DNA of 64,000 nt from Candidatus Heimdallarchaeota archaeon (GCA_030603365.1 JAUVXV010000003.1:1-64000), one strand, 5' to 3'; numbered from the stretch's first letter, positions 46,241-54,993 are shown. The notes: generated from the sequence alone by a model not told the origin. Program-made: numbers and translations.

Positions 46241-48190
46241 TCAGATGACAATATTAAATAATTTATGTTGTGCTTCTGGTTCTCTACATCTCAATTCACT
46301 AATATTCACTTTTCTGATTCCTTTTACTGATTCTTCAATTCTTATTATTTCCATTCTCTGGGAAATGGAGCTTGTATTTTTTTCTAGTCTCAATAATTCT
46401 ATAGATTGAGATGTTAATTTCTGCTGTTCTTTCAAAATCTTGAGAGCTAATCTCTTTAAACCCCGATTCTCAGCAATCTTAAGTGCTTCTGCCAATTTAT
46501 TACGTGCATTATCTAGGTCCATTACGAGTAAATTCACTTGTGATTCTAAGATTAATGTTTCAATAGTGTAAATAGGAGAACCAAATTCTATTGTAAGTTC
46601 ATACATTTTAATAACACATTTATGTAGCTTATCTAGTTTTTTACCGTTATCACCGGTACTTAGACCTAAGAGGAGGACTTCGCAAAGTGTAATTAAGGCA
46701 TTTATCTGCGATTCGAGATGTGCTTCTTCTTCTAAATGCACATCTAGGAGAAATTCAGCTTTTATTCTATCACTTTTTTCAGTGCTTATCTTTAGAATTT
46801 TAGCTTCTGTCAGTCGATATAATTGTTTGAGACGCTTACTCCCCACATCTTCCTTAATCTCTTGCATTTCTTGTTGATATTCATTTGCTGACTCAATATC
46901 ATTGATTTCAGTTGTATAATGTATCAATGCTTCCAAAGTAAATGCGGTTGCAATTTTATGTCCTCTTTCTCTCCATATCTTCAAACTTTGTTTCTGCAAT
47001 TCAATTGCGCGTTCTATATGACCTAGACGCCAAAAGATGGAAGATTTCCGATGAAAACCCATGGCCAGTATTGTTTTACTTTCGAATTCTTTACTCAGTT
47101 CCATAAGTTCATCCTGTAATTTCAAACTTTCATCCAATTCTCCCTTAAATTCATAGATCTCTCCCATATTACATAAAACTGTTGTCAGAATCATATGTTT
47201 GACATCTGTGAAATAGTTCTTCGCTTTGGTGAAATATGCTAGAGCTTGGTCCAGCTCTCCAACAAGTTTTGAGTTCTCTCCTGCATAGAAGAGTGCCCAA
47301 GCTTCCATTTCATCATTTTTCAATGTTTTATAAATTTCTAGATTCTTTTCAAAATACTCCAATGCTTTTGCTCTATCTCCAATTCGTCTATAATATACCC
47401 CAAAATATCTAAAAATCAATGCTTTACCATTAGCTGAATTTAATTCTTCATAAACTCCCAGTGCTCTTTCTAGATATTCATGGAAAACTTGATACTCTCC
47501 CATTTTTTGATATGTATAACCGATAAATGAGAGCGTTCTGGCTAGAAAATACTTATCATCTAATGATTCTAAAACTTTTAAACACAACTTATAGTGTTCA
47601 ATTGATTTTAAGAAATCAGTATGTCTCCAATAAATCCTGGCCATCTCCCAATGGCATTTTGCTTCTTCTCTCTTGTTTTCAAATTTTTTAGTAAGTTCTA
47701 CACACTTATTATAGATTTCTAATATTTCTTTGAATTCAGCTTTTTTTCTGTCAGATGAGACTATTTTAAACCTTAGTAAAACAGCTTCTCTTTGTTTCAA
47801 CTCCTTAATATCATCTAATGCAATTTTTTCGAATATTTGCTCTGATTTTTCTAAAACTTTTTGAAAATCATCAGATTTCCCCTTGTATATGTAATAATCA
47901 GCTAAAGCAAGACTCGAATCGAACATAAGTAAATTATCCTTAACTTTTCCACTTTGTTCAAAGGCTTCTTTTGCAAGTTCATGTGCAACATCTACTCCTC
48001 CTCTATTTTCAGAGAATCTTGCAAACTGGACAACTGTTTCACTTTTTTGTATTTTAGCTCTAATTGTTTGTTCTTGTGGTAGGTTTTTCTTATTCAGTAT
48101 TTCATTTAAAACTTCTAATGCGTCAGGATATTTTCCATTATAGATTAGGATATTTACTCTCTCTAAATCTTGCGAAACAGATGAAGTCAT
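46241..48190 (-). CDS. Tetratricopeptide-repeat (TPR) protein
   Basis: 649 residues built almost completely from TPR-type helical hairpins, such as YPDALEVLNEILNKK, FLKSIEHYKLCLKVLESLDD, RAKALEYFEKNLEIYKTLK, LDQALAYFTKAKNYFTDVKH and IERAIELQKQSLKIWRERG. There is no signal peptide, membrane segment, DNA-binding domain or catalytic domain. TPR arrays act as protein-protein scaffolds; the partner is unknown. Similar long TPR proteins are frequent in Asgard genomes. GGTGAACCT gives a good ribosome-binding site for the ATG. The C-terminus is a short basic helix region (ISELRCREPEAQHKLFNIVI) with no further hints. Confidence 0.85.
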   Translation of the reverse strand: MTSSVSQDLERVNILIYNGKYPDALEVLNEILNKKNLPQEQTIRAKIQKSETVVQFARFSENRGGVDVAHELAKEAFEQSGKVKDNLLMFDSSLALADYYIYKGKSDDFQKVLEKSEQIFEKIALDDIKELKQREAVLLRFKIVSSDRKKAEFKEILEIYNKCVELTKKFENKREEAKCHWEMARIYWRHTDFLKSIEHYKLCLKVLESLDDKYFLARTLSFIGYTYQKMGEYQVFHEYLERALGVYEELNSANGKALIFRYFGVYYRRIGDRAKALEYFEKNLEIYKTLKNDEMEAWALFYAGENSKLVGELDQALAYFTKAKNYFTDVKHMILTTVLCNMGEIYEFKGELDESLKLQDELMELSKEFESKTILAMGFHRKSSIFWRLGHIERAIELQKQSLKIWRERGHKIATAFTLEALIHYTTEINDIESANEYQQEMQEIKEDVGSKRLKQLYRLTEAKILKISTEKSDRIKAEFLLDVHLEEEAHLESQINALITLCEVLLLGLSTGDNGKKLDKLHKCVIKMYELTIEFGSPIYTIETLILESQVNLLVMDLDNARNKLAEALKIAENRGLKRLALKILKEQQKLTSQSIELLRLEKNTSSISQRMEIIRIEESVKGIRKVNISELRCREPEAQHKLFNIVI

Positions 48191-48282
48191 AGGTTCACCA
48201 AATATAAAACATATAAAAATAAGGTTTTAGAAATTAAAACTTTTCCTAAAACCTCAAAGTGAATCAGATATTTTTTTGTTTT

Positions 48283-49731
48283 CTATAATTCTAAGAAAGA
48301 TTCGAAATCTATCTTTTTGTATCTCATTATTTCTATTAAGTATTCAGACGTATCTTTATCTAATGAAGATCCTGGGTATCTGTTGAGGAGCTTATCTACT
48401 TCTTCATTTGCTCTTTGTCCTATGGTTTTTCTTCCCTTGCCTTCCCATTCTTCTCTTGAAGATCTATCTACAACTTCACTTGGTAAGTAAAGTTCTTCTC
48501 TAAACCATTTCAGTGTGTGATCATGTGATAAAAGGTGTGTTTTATCTAAAAAGACTTTTAGTAAATCTTTTGCAATAGGTTCATCTCTTTGCGTAATCCC
48601 ATCAATGAATTTGTATGTCATTCCTGCGATTTCATTATCAATTACAACCTTCTGAATGCTTTGTGTTGATTCAAAGTTCATCATGCCTGCACCAGATATC
48701 ATGTTTACTCCTTTAATTCCAGCTAGAAGTGAACCCATTCCTGTTTCAAATCCAGATTGCATATCAAGAATTTTACCATCAGACATGCCTAAATAAGCAT
48801 GAGTTGGTAGATTGAGATATTTTCCAATCTCTGTATAACCTAGATCAATAAGGATAGTATCAACAGAAGCTAAATACATAGTTCCCTTTCTCATATCAAA
48901 CGCTGCAGGAGAACCACCCCAAATAACAGGGGCTCCTGGAGAAACGAGTTGAGTAATAACTAATCCCGCTAAGGTCTCAGCTGCATGCTGAACAATCGCC
49001 CCCAGTATGGTTACTGGAGCATTAGCACCTGTCATTGGCATAGAAACAAATTCTGAAGGTATTCCATATTTTGCACAATCAATAATACTTTGGCAAGTCA
49101 GATCACTCCACTTTAATGGTGGTGAAGGGCATGCATCAAATATTGCTAAAGGCTTTTTTCTGAGCTCCTCTTCACTTCCCCTAACTGCTACAAGCATGTC
49201 TTTCATTACTTCAAATGATTCCTTGACGAATGTTCCGGTTACAATTGGTTTAGATGAGTAAAGCAATGTAATTAACATCCTATATCTGTCTCCAATCTCT
49301 TCTGGTACATCAGAGCATACTATTGCTGTACTCTGAGCATGTATGTGTTCAAGTTGGTCAACAACTTTAGTGAAATCAACAAAATCCTTTGTAATAGCTG
49401 TCCTTATCTCATTAGTTTCAGAATCTAGAACATTTAGTGCTGCTGAACCAGGATCAAAACAAATGTTATCTCCCTCTAGTTTTGTTACTAAACCACCTTC
49501 TCTATCATAAAGAGGAATAGAGGAAGGAGCGCTTTTCAATGCTTTTTTTATTAAATCTGGAGGGAGTTTTGCACGCCTTCCCTCTAAATCTATATCTATT
49601 CCTTCATTTTGGAGAATTAGTATTGCTTCATCATTTTCTACAAAGAAACCCATTTCCTCTAAAATCTCCATTGCTTCAACTACAACTTTTTCCTTTATTT
49701 CCTCTTCAAGAATATTGATAACAGGTCTCAT
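48283..49731 (-). CDS. MttB-family (non-pyrrolysine) corrinoid methyltransferase
   Basis: COG5598 trimethylamine-methyltransferase family, which transfers a methyl group from a quaternary or tertiary amine to a corrinoid protein. Recognisable parts: SAPSSIPLYDREG, FDPGSAALNVLD, GTFVKESFEVMKDM, SMPMTGANAPVT, IWGGSPAAFDMRKG and the stretch LGMSDGKILDMQSGFETGMG. There is no in-frame amber codon, so this is the pyrrolysine-free subgroup whose characterised members act on glycine betaine, proline betaine or carnitine; the substrate here is not known. ATG at 49731 is supported by GAGGTAAT upstream; TTG at 49749 is weaker. Its likely corrinoid partner is encoded about 5 kb away near 55 kb. No tetrahydrofolate or tetrahydromethanopterin methyltransferase is seen in the window. 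Confidence 0.92.
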   Translation of the reverse strand: MRPVINILEEEIKEKVVVEAMEILEEMGFFVENDEAILILQNEGIDIDLEGRRAKLPPDLIKKALKSAPSSIPLYDREGGLVTKLEGDNICFDPGSAALNVLDSETNEIRTAITKDFVDFTKVVDQLEHIHAQSTAIVCSDVPEEIGDRYRMLITLLYSSKPIVTGTFVKESFEVMKDMLVAVRGSEEELRKKPLAIFDACPSPPLKWSDLTCQSIIDCAKYGIPSEFVSMPMTGANAPVTILGAIVQHAAETLAGLVITQLVSPGAPVIWGGSPAAFDMRKGTMYLASVDTILIDLGYTEIGKYLNLPTHAYLGMSDGKILDMQSGFETGMGSLLAGIKGVNMISGAGMMNFESTQSIQKVVIDNEIAGMTYKFIDGITQRDEPIAKDLLKVFLDKTHLLSHDHTLKWFREELYLPSEVVDRSSREEWEGKGRKTIGQRANEEVDKLLNRYPGSSLDKDTSEYLIEIMRYKKIDFESFLEL

Positions 49732-50173
49732 TACTATTACCTCAAACAATTAATCATTTATGAATGTAGTAAATAAATATTTATAAGATTTTTGAAGATT
49801 AATTAAAAAAAAGTTTCTTAACTTAAGCATTGCTTTATAGTAATTACTATTATAAATAAAAGATTATTTATATTTTGATTTAATTAATTATAGATTTAAT
49901 ATATTGTTTATTAATAACAATTAAAAGTATTTGTTTAAATATATACTAATAAAAGAATAACTATTTAAAGATATGGTTTATTATATGTTAGACTAACTAT
50001 AATGCTCGATTATAAGCTAAAATACTAGAATCTCTCTCGAAAATTGACTTCGGTTGGGATATTAAATATTGAAAACTACTTTATTTACTTAGAAATGTTT
50101 AAAACCGTGAAAATTCGAAGATGATTCTTAATAAGTCAATATTACATTACTAGAAAACAATTCGGTGAAAAAA
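49732..50173. other. AT-rich divergent control region
   Basis: About 440 bp between the MttB-family gene and the small ORF/opine dehydrogenase unit, very A/T-rich with long runs of ttaattaatta and tttaaatatata type. Several TATA candidates occur: on the minus strand near 49776-49788 (CTTATAAATATTT) for mttB, and on the plus strand gtttaaaac near 50097-50105 for the divergent unit. No RNA gene, riboswitch or coding frame of note was found by eye. Confidence 0.45.
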
Positions 50174-50308
50174 ATGTATAAAGAAACAAAATACTTAGAA
50201 AGCAACTTTAATTTAGAATTAGTTTGTCAACACCACTTTATTACGAGAAAAATAGCATTTAAAACGGAATCACCTCACTTACTTAACCCTAAGTGGGTGA
50301 TTAAGTGA
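50174..50308 (+). CDS. 44-residue small ORF coupled to the opine dehydrogenase gene
   Basis: Encodes a 44-residue peptide (begins MYKETKYLESNFNLELVCQ, ends LLNPKWVIK). It is preceded by CGGTGAAAAAA, a ribosome-binding site with good spacing, and its TGA overlaps the GTG start of the next gene in a GTGA arrangement, which is classic translational coupling. The Cys-Gln-His-His segment may bind metal, but no family is recognised. It could be a real small protein or a leader peptide that controls translation of the dehydrogenase. Conservation in relatives would decide. The last codons overlap an inverted-repeat-like sequence (cactta...taagtg) around 50275-50307 that may fold over the ribosome-binding site of the next gene. 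Confidence 0.55.
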   Translation: MYKETKYLESNFNLELVCQHHFITRKIAFKTESPHLLNPKWVIK

Positions 50309-51411
50309 ATATCGCAATAATTGGTGCTGGGTGTGGAGGTCATGCAATTGCAGGATTTCTGGCAAGTAAAGGAAATAAAGTAAATCTATACAATAGATCT
50401 TTGGACAGAGTCCGTTTACTTTTGAACAAAAAGGAAATTGAATTAATAGGCGAAGTACAGTCAAAAGGAAAGCTAAATCTAGTAACTACTGATATTTCAG
50501 AAGCTGTTAATGAAACAGAATTAATAATGGTAGTAACTACAGCTACTGGACATTATGATATAGCAACTGAATTAGCTCCCCATCTTAGAACGGGTCAAAT
50601 AGTTGTATTAAATCCTGGAAGAACTTTTGGTATTTTAGAATTTATGAATGCTCTTTTGGAAGGTGGTTTGGATGCAGATGTAACTGTAGCTGAAGCTAAT
50701 ACTTTGATATATGCTACAAGAACCATAAGACCTGGATTAAGTGATATAAAGGGTATCAAGAGTTCTGTTTCTGTATCAGTTATACCTAATCATCGTACAT
50801 CTCATGTAATTTCAAAATTAAATGAAAGTTATCCTCAATTTTATGCAGTTGAGAACTTTTTAAAAACAAGTTTAGGAAATATTGGGGCAGTTTTCCATCC
50901 TACAATAGCTTTATTGAACAAAGAGAGAATAGATAAGAAAGAAGCATTTGATTTTTACAGAGACGGAGCTACAACGGAAGTAGTCGACTATATGGAACAA
51001 GTTGATAATGAAAGACGAGCTCTAGCACGAAAGTTTGGAGTTGAAGTTCAATCAATTAAAGAATGGTTGCGTGAAAGATATAGTCTTCCAGACTCGAATC
51101 TTTTTGATGCTTTACACAATAATCCTTCTTATGCAGGATTGGCAGCTCCTACAACTTTTAATATGAGATACTTAACAGAGGACATTCCTACAGGTCTTGT
51201 TCCCTTTTCTGAACTTGGTAAATCTGTTGGGGTTGATACAAATTATATTGATGAATTGATAAATAAAGCTTCAAATGAACTGAATGTTGATTTTAGAAGT
51301 CAAGGAAGAAATTTGTATAAGTTAGGACTTAACGCTGCTACTATATTTGAGGATCTAAAAGAAGTGTCTCGAATAGAAAGAATCACAGAATATAAAAAAG
51401 CTGCAAGATGA
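50305..51411 (+). CDS. NAD/NADP opine (octopine/nopaline) dehydrogenase-family protein
   Basis: Opine dehydrogenases reductively couple an amino acid and a 2-oxo acid, or run in reverse. The N-terminal Rossmann motif IAIIGAGCGGHAIAGFLASK is clear, with NPGRTFGILEF after the cofactor domain. The C-terminal domain has the catalytic-type His-Pro in GNIGAVFHPTIALLN and YMEQVDNERRALARKFGVE, both characteristic. 368 residues is typical. Start is GTG at 50305, overlapping the stop of the small ORF; GGGTGATTAA lies 5-9 nt upstream. The B12-binding protein gene follows at 6 nt. Its place in a cobalamin-related neighbourhood suggests a role in handling an N-substituted amino acid, possibly linked to the MttB substrate, but this is inference. 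Confidence 0.85.
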   Translation: MNIAIIGAGCGGHAIAGFLASKGNKVNLYNRSLDRVRLLLNKKEIELIGEVQSKGKLNLVTTDISEAVNETELIMVVTTATGHYDIATELAPHLRTGQIVVLNPGRTFGILEFMNALLEGGLDADVTVAEANTLIYATRTIRPGLSDIKGIKSSVSVSVIPNHRTSHVISKLNESYPQFYAVENFLKTSLGNIGAVFHPTIALLNKERIDKKEAFDFYRDGATTEVVDYMEQVDNERRALARKFGVEVQSIKEWLRERYSLPDSNLFDALHNNPSYAGLAAPTTFNMRYLTEDIPTGLVPFSELGKSVGVDTNYIDELINKASNELNVDFRSQGRNLYKLGLNAATIFEDLKEVSRIERITEYKKAAR

Positions 51412-51417
51412 GATAAA

Positions 51418-52932
51418 ATGAAAAAAATACTTGGAGCTTGCATTGGAGATTGTGTTCATATTGCTGGAGTTCATAGATTCTTGAAAATAGCAGAAAACCA
51501 AGATTATGAAACAATATTCTTGGGTCCTGCTGTAGATACTGAACAACTCATTGATGCAATTAGAGAACATGATCCTGATGTAGTAGGTTTGAGTTACCGA
51601 TTAACTCCTAAAGCAGGAATTGAAATTCTTAGAGAAATAAAAAGAAGAATTACAGAAGAAGGATTAAGGGGAAGAGAATTTGTTCTAGGGGGTTTACCGG
51701 AACTTGTTCAGAGTGAAAAACAAGAAGGTTTCTTTAGTGCTTATTTTCAAGGTGATGATGCAGAACAAGCGATTGCTTATCTTAGAGGAGTAGTTATTGA
51801 AGTTAAATATCTGACACCTCCTCAAAATATTATAAAAAGGATAGACTCTAAATATCCTTTTCCAGTTTTAAGGCATCATTTTGGACTGCCTACTTTAGAA
51901 GAAACAGCGAAGGGAATTAAGAAAATTGCTGAGAGTGGATGTCTTGATATCATTTCTTTAGGAACTGACCAAAATGCACAAGCACACTTTTTCCATCCTG
52001 AAAGAATGAGTTCTGGAAAAGGTGCAGGTGGTGTTCCTGTTCGAACAAAAGAGGATTTTGTAAAACTTTTTGAAGCTTCAAGGGTTGGGAATTTCCCTTT
52101 AATGCGAACTTATGCTGGAACAGATGATTTAATTGAATTAGCTCAGATTTATGTTGATACAATAAATAATGCATGGACTGCAATACCTATATTTTGGTTC
52201 AATAAAATGGATGGAAGAGGTCCAATGGAGTTAGAATCTTCACTACGAGCTCATCTTAATGCAATAAAATGGCATGCTAAAAAAGAACTTCCTGTTGAGA
52301 TTCTTGAATCACATCATTGGTCATTGAGAGATGCAAAGGATGAAGTAGCAATAGCATCAGGATTTTTGGGTGCTGATATATGTAAAAAGTTGGGAGTAAG
52401 AAATTTTTTCTCACAATATATGTTTAATACTCCTCCTCAAACAAATCAAAGAGATGATTTGGCTAAGATGCTAGCTCAAAAAGAGATGATTGAATCTCTG
52501 CAAGATGAAAATTTTACTGTTTATACTCAAACAAGAACTGGCTTGTTTAGCTATCCAATAGATTTAGATATGGCGAAGGGGCAACTAGCTCAATCAACAA
52601 TGTTGCAGATGCAACTTAATCCACATATTGTTCATGTTGTAAGTTATAGTGAAGCAAACCATGCGGCTACTCCTGAGAATGTGATTGAAAGTTGTAAAAT
52701 AGCCAAACAAGTAATTGCAAAATGTCTTGAGGGTCAACCTGCTATGATCTGGGATCCTTATGTTCTTGAAAGAAAACAAGAGCTAATTGAAAAAGCAGTT
52801 TCAATAATCAATACAATAAAATCTATTGGATCAGTGTTAGATCCCATTGTTCTTCATGAAAGCATAAATCAGGGATTATTGCATGCACCTCAGCTTGATT
52901 CTTATAAATCTAAAGAAGTTATAATTGGGTGA
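51418..52932 (+). CDS. B12-binding protein with mutase-like TIM-barrel domain
   Basis: N-terminal domain (about residues 1-130) has the Rossmann-like B12-binding pattern: KILGACIGDCVHIAGVHRFL, YETIFLGPAVDTEQLIDAI, DPDVVGLSYRLTPKAG and FVLGGLPE. The cobalt-ligand motif reads D-x-x-H-x-x-G rather than D-x-H-x-x-G, so the His position is shifted by one. The remaining 370 residues look like a TIM barrel, with GVPVRTKEDFVKLFE, FPLMRTYAGTDDLIELAQ, ESHHWSLRDAKDEVAIA, and HVVSYSEANHAATPENVIE, recalling the large subunit of glutamate-mutase-type enzymes. I infer a one-chain B12-dependent mutase or a methyltransferase relative; neither the reaction nor the substrate is established. It is 6 nt from the opine dehydrogenase gene and overlaps its ribosome-binding site with the latter's end. 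Confidence 0.65.
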   Translation: MKKILGACIGDCVHIAGVHRFLKIAENQDYETIFLGPAVDTEQLIDAIREHDPDVVGLSYRLTPKAGIEILREIKRRITEEGLRGREFVLGGLPELVQSEKQEGFFSAYFQGDDAEQAIAYLRGVVIEVKYLTPPQNIIKRIDSKYPFPVLRHHFGLPTLEETAKGIKKIAESGCLDIISLGTDQNAQAHFFHPERMSSGKGAGGVPVRTKEDFVKLFEASRVGNFPLMRTYAGTDDLIELAQIYVDTINNAWTAIPIFWFNKMDGRGPMELESSLRAHLNAIKWHAKKELPVEILESHHWSLRDAKDEVAIASGFLGADICKKLGVRNFFSQYMFNTPPQTNQRDDLAKMLAQKEMIESLQDENFTVYTQTRTGLFSYPIDLDMAKGQLAQSTMLQMQLNPHIVHVVSYSEANHAATPENVIESCKIAKQVIAKCLEGQPAMIWDPYVLERKQELIEKAVSIINTIKSIGSVLDPIVLHESINQGLLHAPQLDSYKSKEVIIG

Positions 52933-52963
52933 AGTCTCTAAAATTAGGAGTTCTGTTGTTAAA

Positions 52964-53437
52964 ATGTCAAAAACACTAATTGCTTATGGAACACGCTATG
53001 GCGCAACAGCTGAAGTTGCTGAAGAGATGTCAAAAATATTGAGGGAGAAATTCCAATTGGAAGTTGAAGTGATAAATCTTGAAGAAATTTTTCCAAAAGG
53101 AAAAGAATTAGCGATATATACCAATATTATTATTGGGAGTGGAATAAAAGTTGGGTAATGGGTTAATCGTGCTAAAAGATTCTTGAAAAGTGACTTTGAA
53201 AGTAAGAAAGTAGCTGTTTATGTATGCTCTAGAAGATCAGGAGAACCTGAATTATATGATTATGCTTACGAGAACTATATTAAGAAAATATTGTTAAAAA
53301 ATCTTAAGACTAAGCCAGTTGCACAAGAAGCTTTTGGGGGACGAAAACCACTAAAAGATGATAATTTCTATGAAAATAGAAACTGGAATAAAATTAAGGA
53401 ATGGACAATGGAAGTAGGAGAAATGTTCTCTCTCTAG
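52964..53437 (+). pseudogene. Flavodoxin-domain protein (HemG-like), broken by an in-frame TAA
   Basis: The ATG at 52964 begins KTLIAYGTRYGATAEVAEEM, the FMN-phosphate loop of the flavodoxin-domain family related to menaquinone-dependent protoporphyrinogen oxidase. The frame meets TAA at 53156-53158 directly after IIIGSGIKVG, then continues in the same frame with WVNRAKRFLKSDFESKKVAVYVCSRR-type residues to a natural stop at 53437. Family members continue G-x-W after that glycine run, so a single sense codon, most simply Lys (AAA), has become TAA. Without the second half the FMN fold would be incomplete. This is either a recent nonsense mutation or an assembly error. It follows the B12-binding protein gene closely. 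Confidence 0.75.
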
Positions 53438-53442
53438 ATTTC

Positions 53443-54093
53443 TTAAATCCTCCTATAAGCACAATTGAACATGTCACAGTTCTCGCAATCTCTCAATCCC
53501 AGTTCTTTATCAACCTCTTTTCCAATGTTAATGGCAAATGACACAGATTTTACTGGGTTCATCATCATAGAAGATGTGAGAGAAACACCTATCTTTGAAC
53601 TGTCAAGAAGCTCAAAAATAGTTTTTTGCCCTTTACCTAATTCCCACTGACAATAACCGGGACTAAATCTACATGTTGTATCTTTTCCTTGAATCTCCAT
53701 TGATAATTCGTTTAGAATAGTTTGGTTAACATGTTCAGCTGTTTGCTCAGCTGCGTGGGATGCTATTGCATTTAATATGACACCTTTAGCTAATTCTCCT
53801 TTCTGTAGATGCTCTCTAGTATGTGTCTCTAACTTTTTTCCTATAGTGCAGATTGCAAAAACTGTTATTTCTGATTTATTGAATAAGAATTTTGGTTCTA
53901 GTTCTTTGCTCTCAAAACTATCATAGATTGCTCTTGATTGAATTAACAGTAGAGCCTCGTCTGTCATTCTCTTTATGTCATCTACCAGGGCTTGAGGTGC
54001 TTTTCTAATGTTATCTTCAGAATTCTTGCTTTGGAGTAAGCGTAGAATTTCATTAGTGTCTAATTTGATAACCAAGTTTTTCAGAATTTTCAC
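53443..54093 (-). CDS. MetH-type activation-domain protein (B12-dependent methionine synthase reactivation)
   Basis: 216 residues that resemble the C-terminal activation domain of cobalamin-dependent methionine synthase, which binds AdoMet and remethylates the inactivated cob(II)alamin. Diagnostic pieces are TCRFSPGYCQWELGKGQ (AdoMet-binding R-x-S-P-G-Y), IGVSLTSSMMMNPVKSVS, and SHAAEQTAEHVNQTI; a C-terminal Cys cluster CENCDMFNCAYRR is typical of the free-standing forms. A stop-free frame extends upstream to 54177, but the real start is likely GTG at 54093, 7 nt after GAGGAG, which itself overlaps the stop of the methyltransferase gene. It is third in an operon with a corrinoid protein and a homocysteine methyltransferase, so it probably keeps that corrinoid active. 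Confidence 0.85.
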   Translation of the reverse strand: MKILKNLVIKLDTNEILRLLQSKNSEDNIRKAPQALVDDIKRMTDEALLLIQSRAIYDSFESKELEPKFLFNKSEITVFAICTIGKKLETHTREHLQKGELAKGVILNAIASHAAEQTAEHVNQTILNELSMEIQGKDTTCRFSPGYCQWELGKGQKTIFELLDSSKIGVSLTSSMMMNPVKSVSFAINIGKEVDKELGLRDCENCDMFNCAYRRI

Positions 54094-54103
54094 TTTTTTC
54101 TCC

Positions 54104-54982
54104 TCAAAGTTTCTCTTTAATTCGAACAATGAATTCTGGGCTAGTTCCACAGCACCCACCAATGACTCTAGCACCACCTTTCACCATCTGGTGTAAGTCA
54201 ACAGAAAATTCCTCTGCTGATGTAGGATAGACAGTTTTCCCTTCATGCAATTGTGGTTTTCCAGCATTAGGTTTTGCAGAAATTGGAAGGTTTGTTTCAT
54301 TTGAAATTAGAGAGATTAGATCTATCATTTCATCACTGCCGATTGTACAATTTGCACCAATAACATCTGCACCTGCTTTCTCAAGAGTTTTGACACAATC
54401 TATAACAGAATTCCCCATTATGGTGAAGAATCCACGTTTGGTTTTTTGATAAGTAATAGATGCAAAAATAGGAATATTTGAGACATTTTTTGCTGCTTTT
54501 ACAGCTGCTTCAGCTTCTTTAAGATCAACCATTGTCTCAATAAAGAAAAAATCTACTCCTGCAGCAGCTAGAAAACCTGCTTGTTCTAGAAAATTCTCGT
54601 AGAAGTCATCAATAGTTACATTTCCCACAGGTGGAAGAAAAGCTCCAGAAGGGCCAATGTCTCCTGCTATGTAACGGTCATCAGGACAGATTTCTTTAAC
54701 TAATTCTACAGCTTTTTGATTATACTTCTCAACGCTATTTCCATGTTTGTGAGCAGACAATTTCATTCCAGATCCACCAAAAGTATTAGTAAGAACTGCA
54801 TCGGATCCAGCATTGAAGTAATCTAAATGGATTTTTTGTATATTTTCAGGATGTGAAACATTCCAATATTCTGGTGGGATTCCAGGTTCTAAACCTTGGT
54901 TGATGAGCAAAGACCCCATAGCTCCATCTAGTGTGATTACTCTCTCTTGTATTAGCTTTAATATGGGTTTCTTACTACTCAG
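54104..54982 (-). CDS. Homocysteine S-methyltransferase-type protein (probable CTG start)
   Basis: Hcy-binding TIM barrel like the N-terminal module of MetH. Zinc-ligand Cys are in VIGANCTIGS and GGCCGTSPE; TNTFGGSG, DIGPSGAFLPP and the AKPNAGKP strand are typical. An ATG at 54919 would start inside the conserved LDGAMG motif, removing the first barrel strand. In-frame codons continue upstream (ILKLIQERVITLDGAMG), and the only good signal there is AGGAGG followed after 7 nt by CTG at 54982. I therefore take CTG as the initiator. The family adds a methyl group to homocysteine, forming methionine; here the donor is probably the methyl-corrinoid protein encoded just upstream. The gene sits 11 nt after the corrinoid gene's stop. 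Confidence 0.8.
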   Translation of the reverse strand: MSSKKPILKLIQERVITLDGAMGSLLINQGLEPGIPPEYWNVSHPENIQKIHLDYFNAGSDAVLTNTFGGSGMKLSAHKHGNSVEKYNQKAVELVKEICPDDRYIAGDIGPSGAFLPPVGNVTIDDFYENFLEQAGFLAAAGVDFFFIETMVDLKEAEAAVKAAKNVSNIPIFASITYQKTKRGFFTIMGNSVIDCVKTLEKAGADVIGANCTIGSDEMIDLISLISNETNLPISAKPNAGKPQLHEGKTVYPTSAEEFSVDLHQMVKGGARVIGGCCGTSPEFIVRIKEKL

Positions 54983-54993
54983 AGAAAAACCTC

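Noticed and set aside
53183..53437. Second half of the flavodoxin as an independent gene
   Set aside because: It is in the same frame as the first half and continues its fold; there is no ribosome-binding site at its first ATG.
54094..54177. ATG at 54177 as start of the activation-domain gene
   Set aside because: It would overlap the methyltransferase by 74 nt, while GTG at 54093 has GAGGAG directly upstream.
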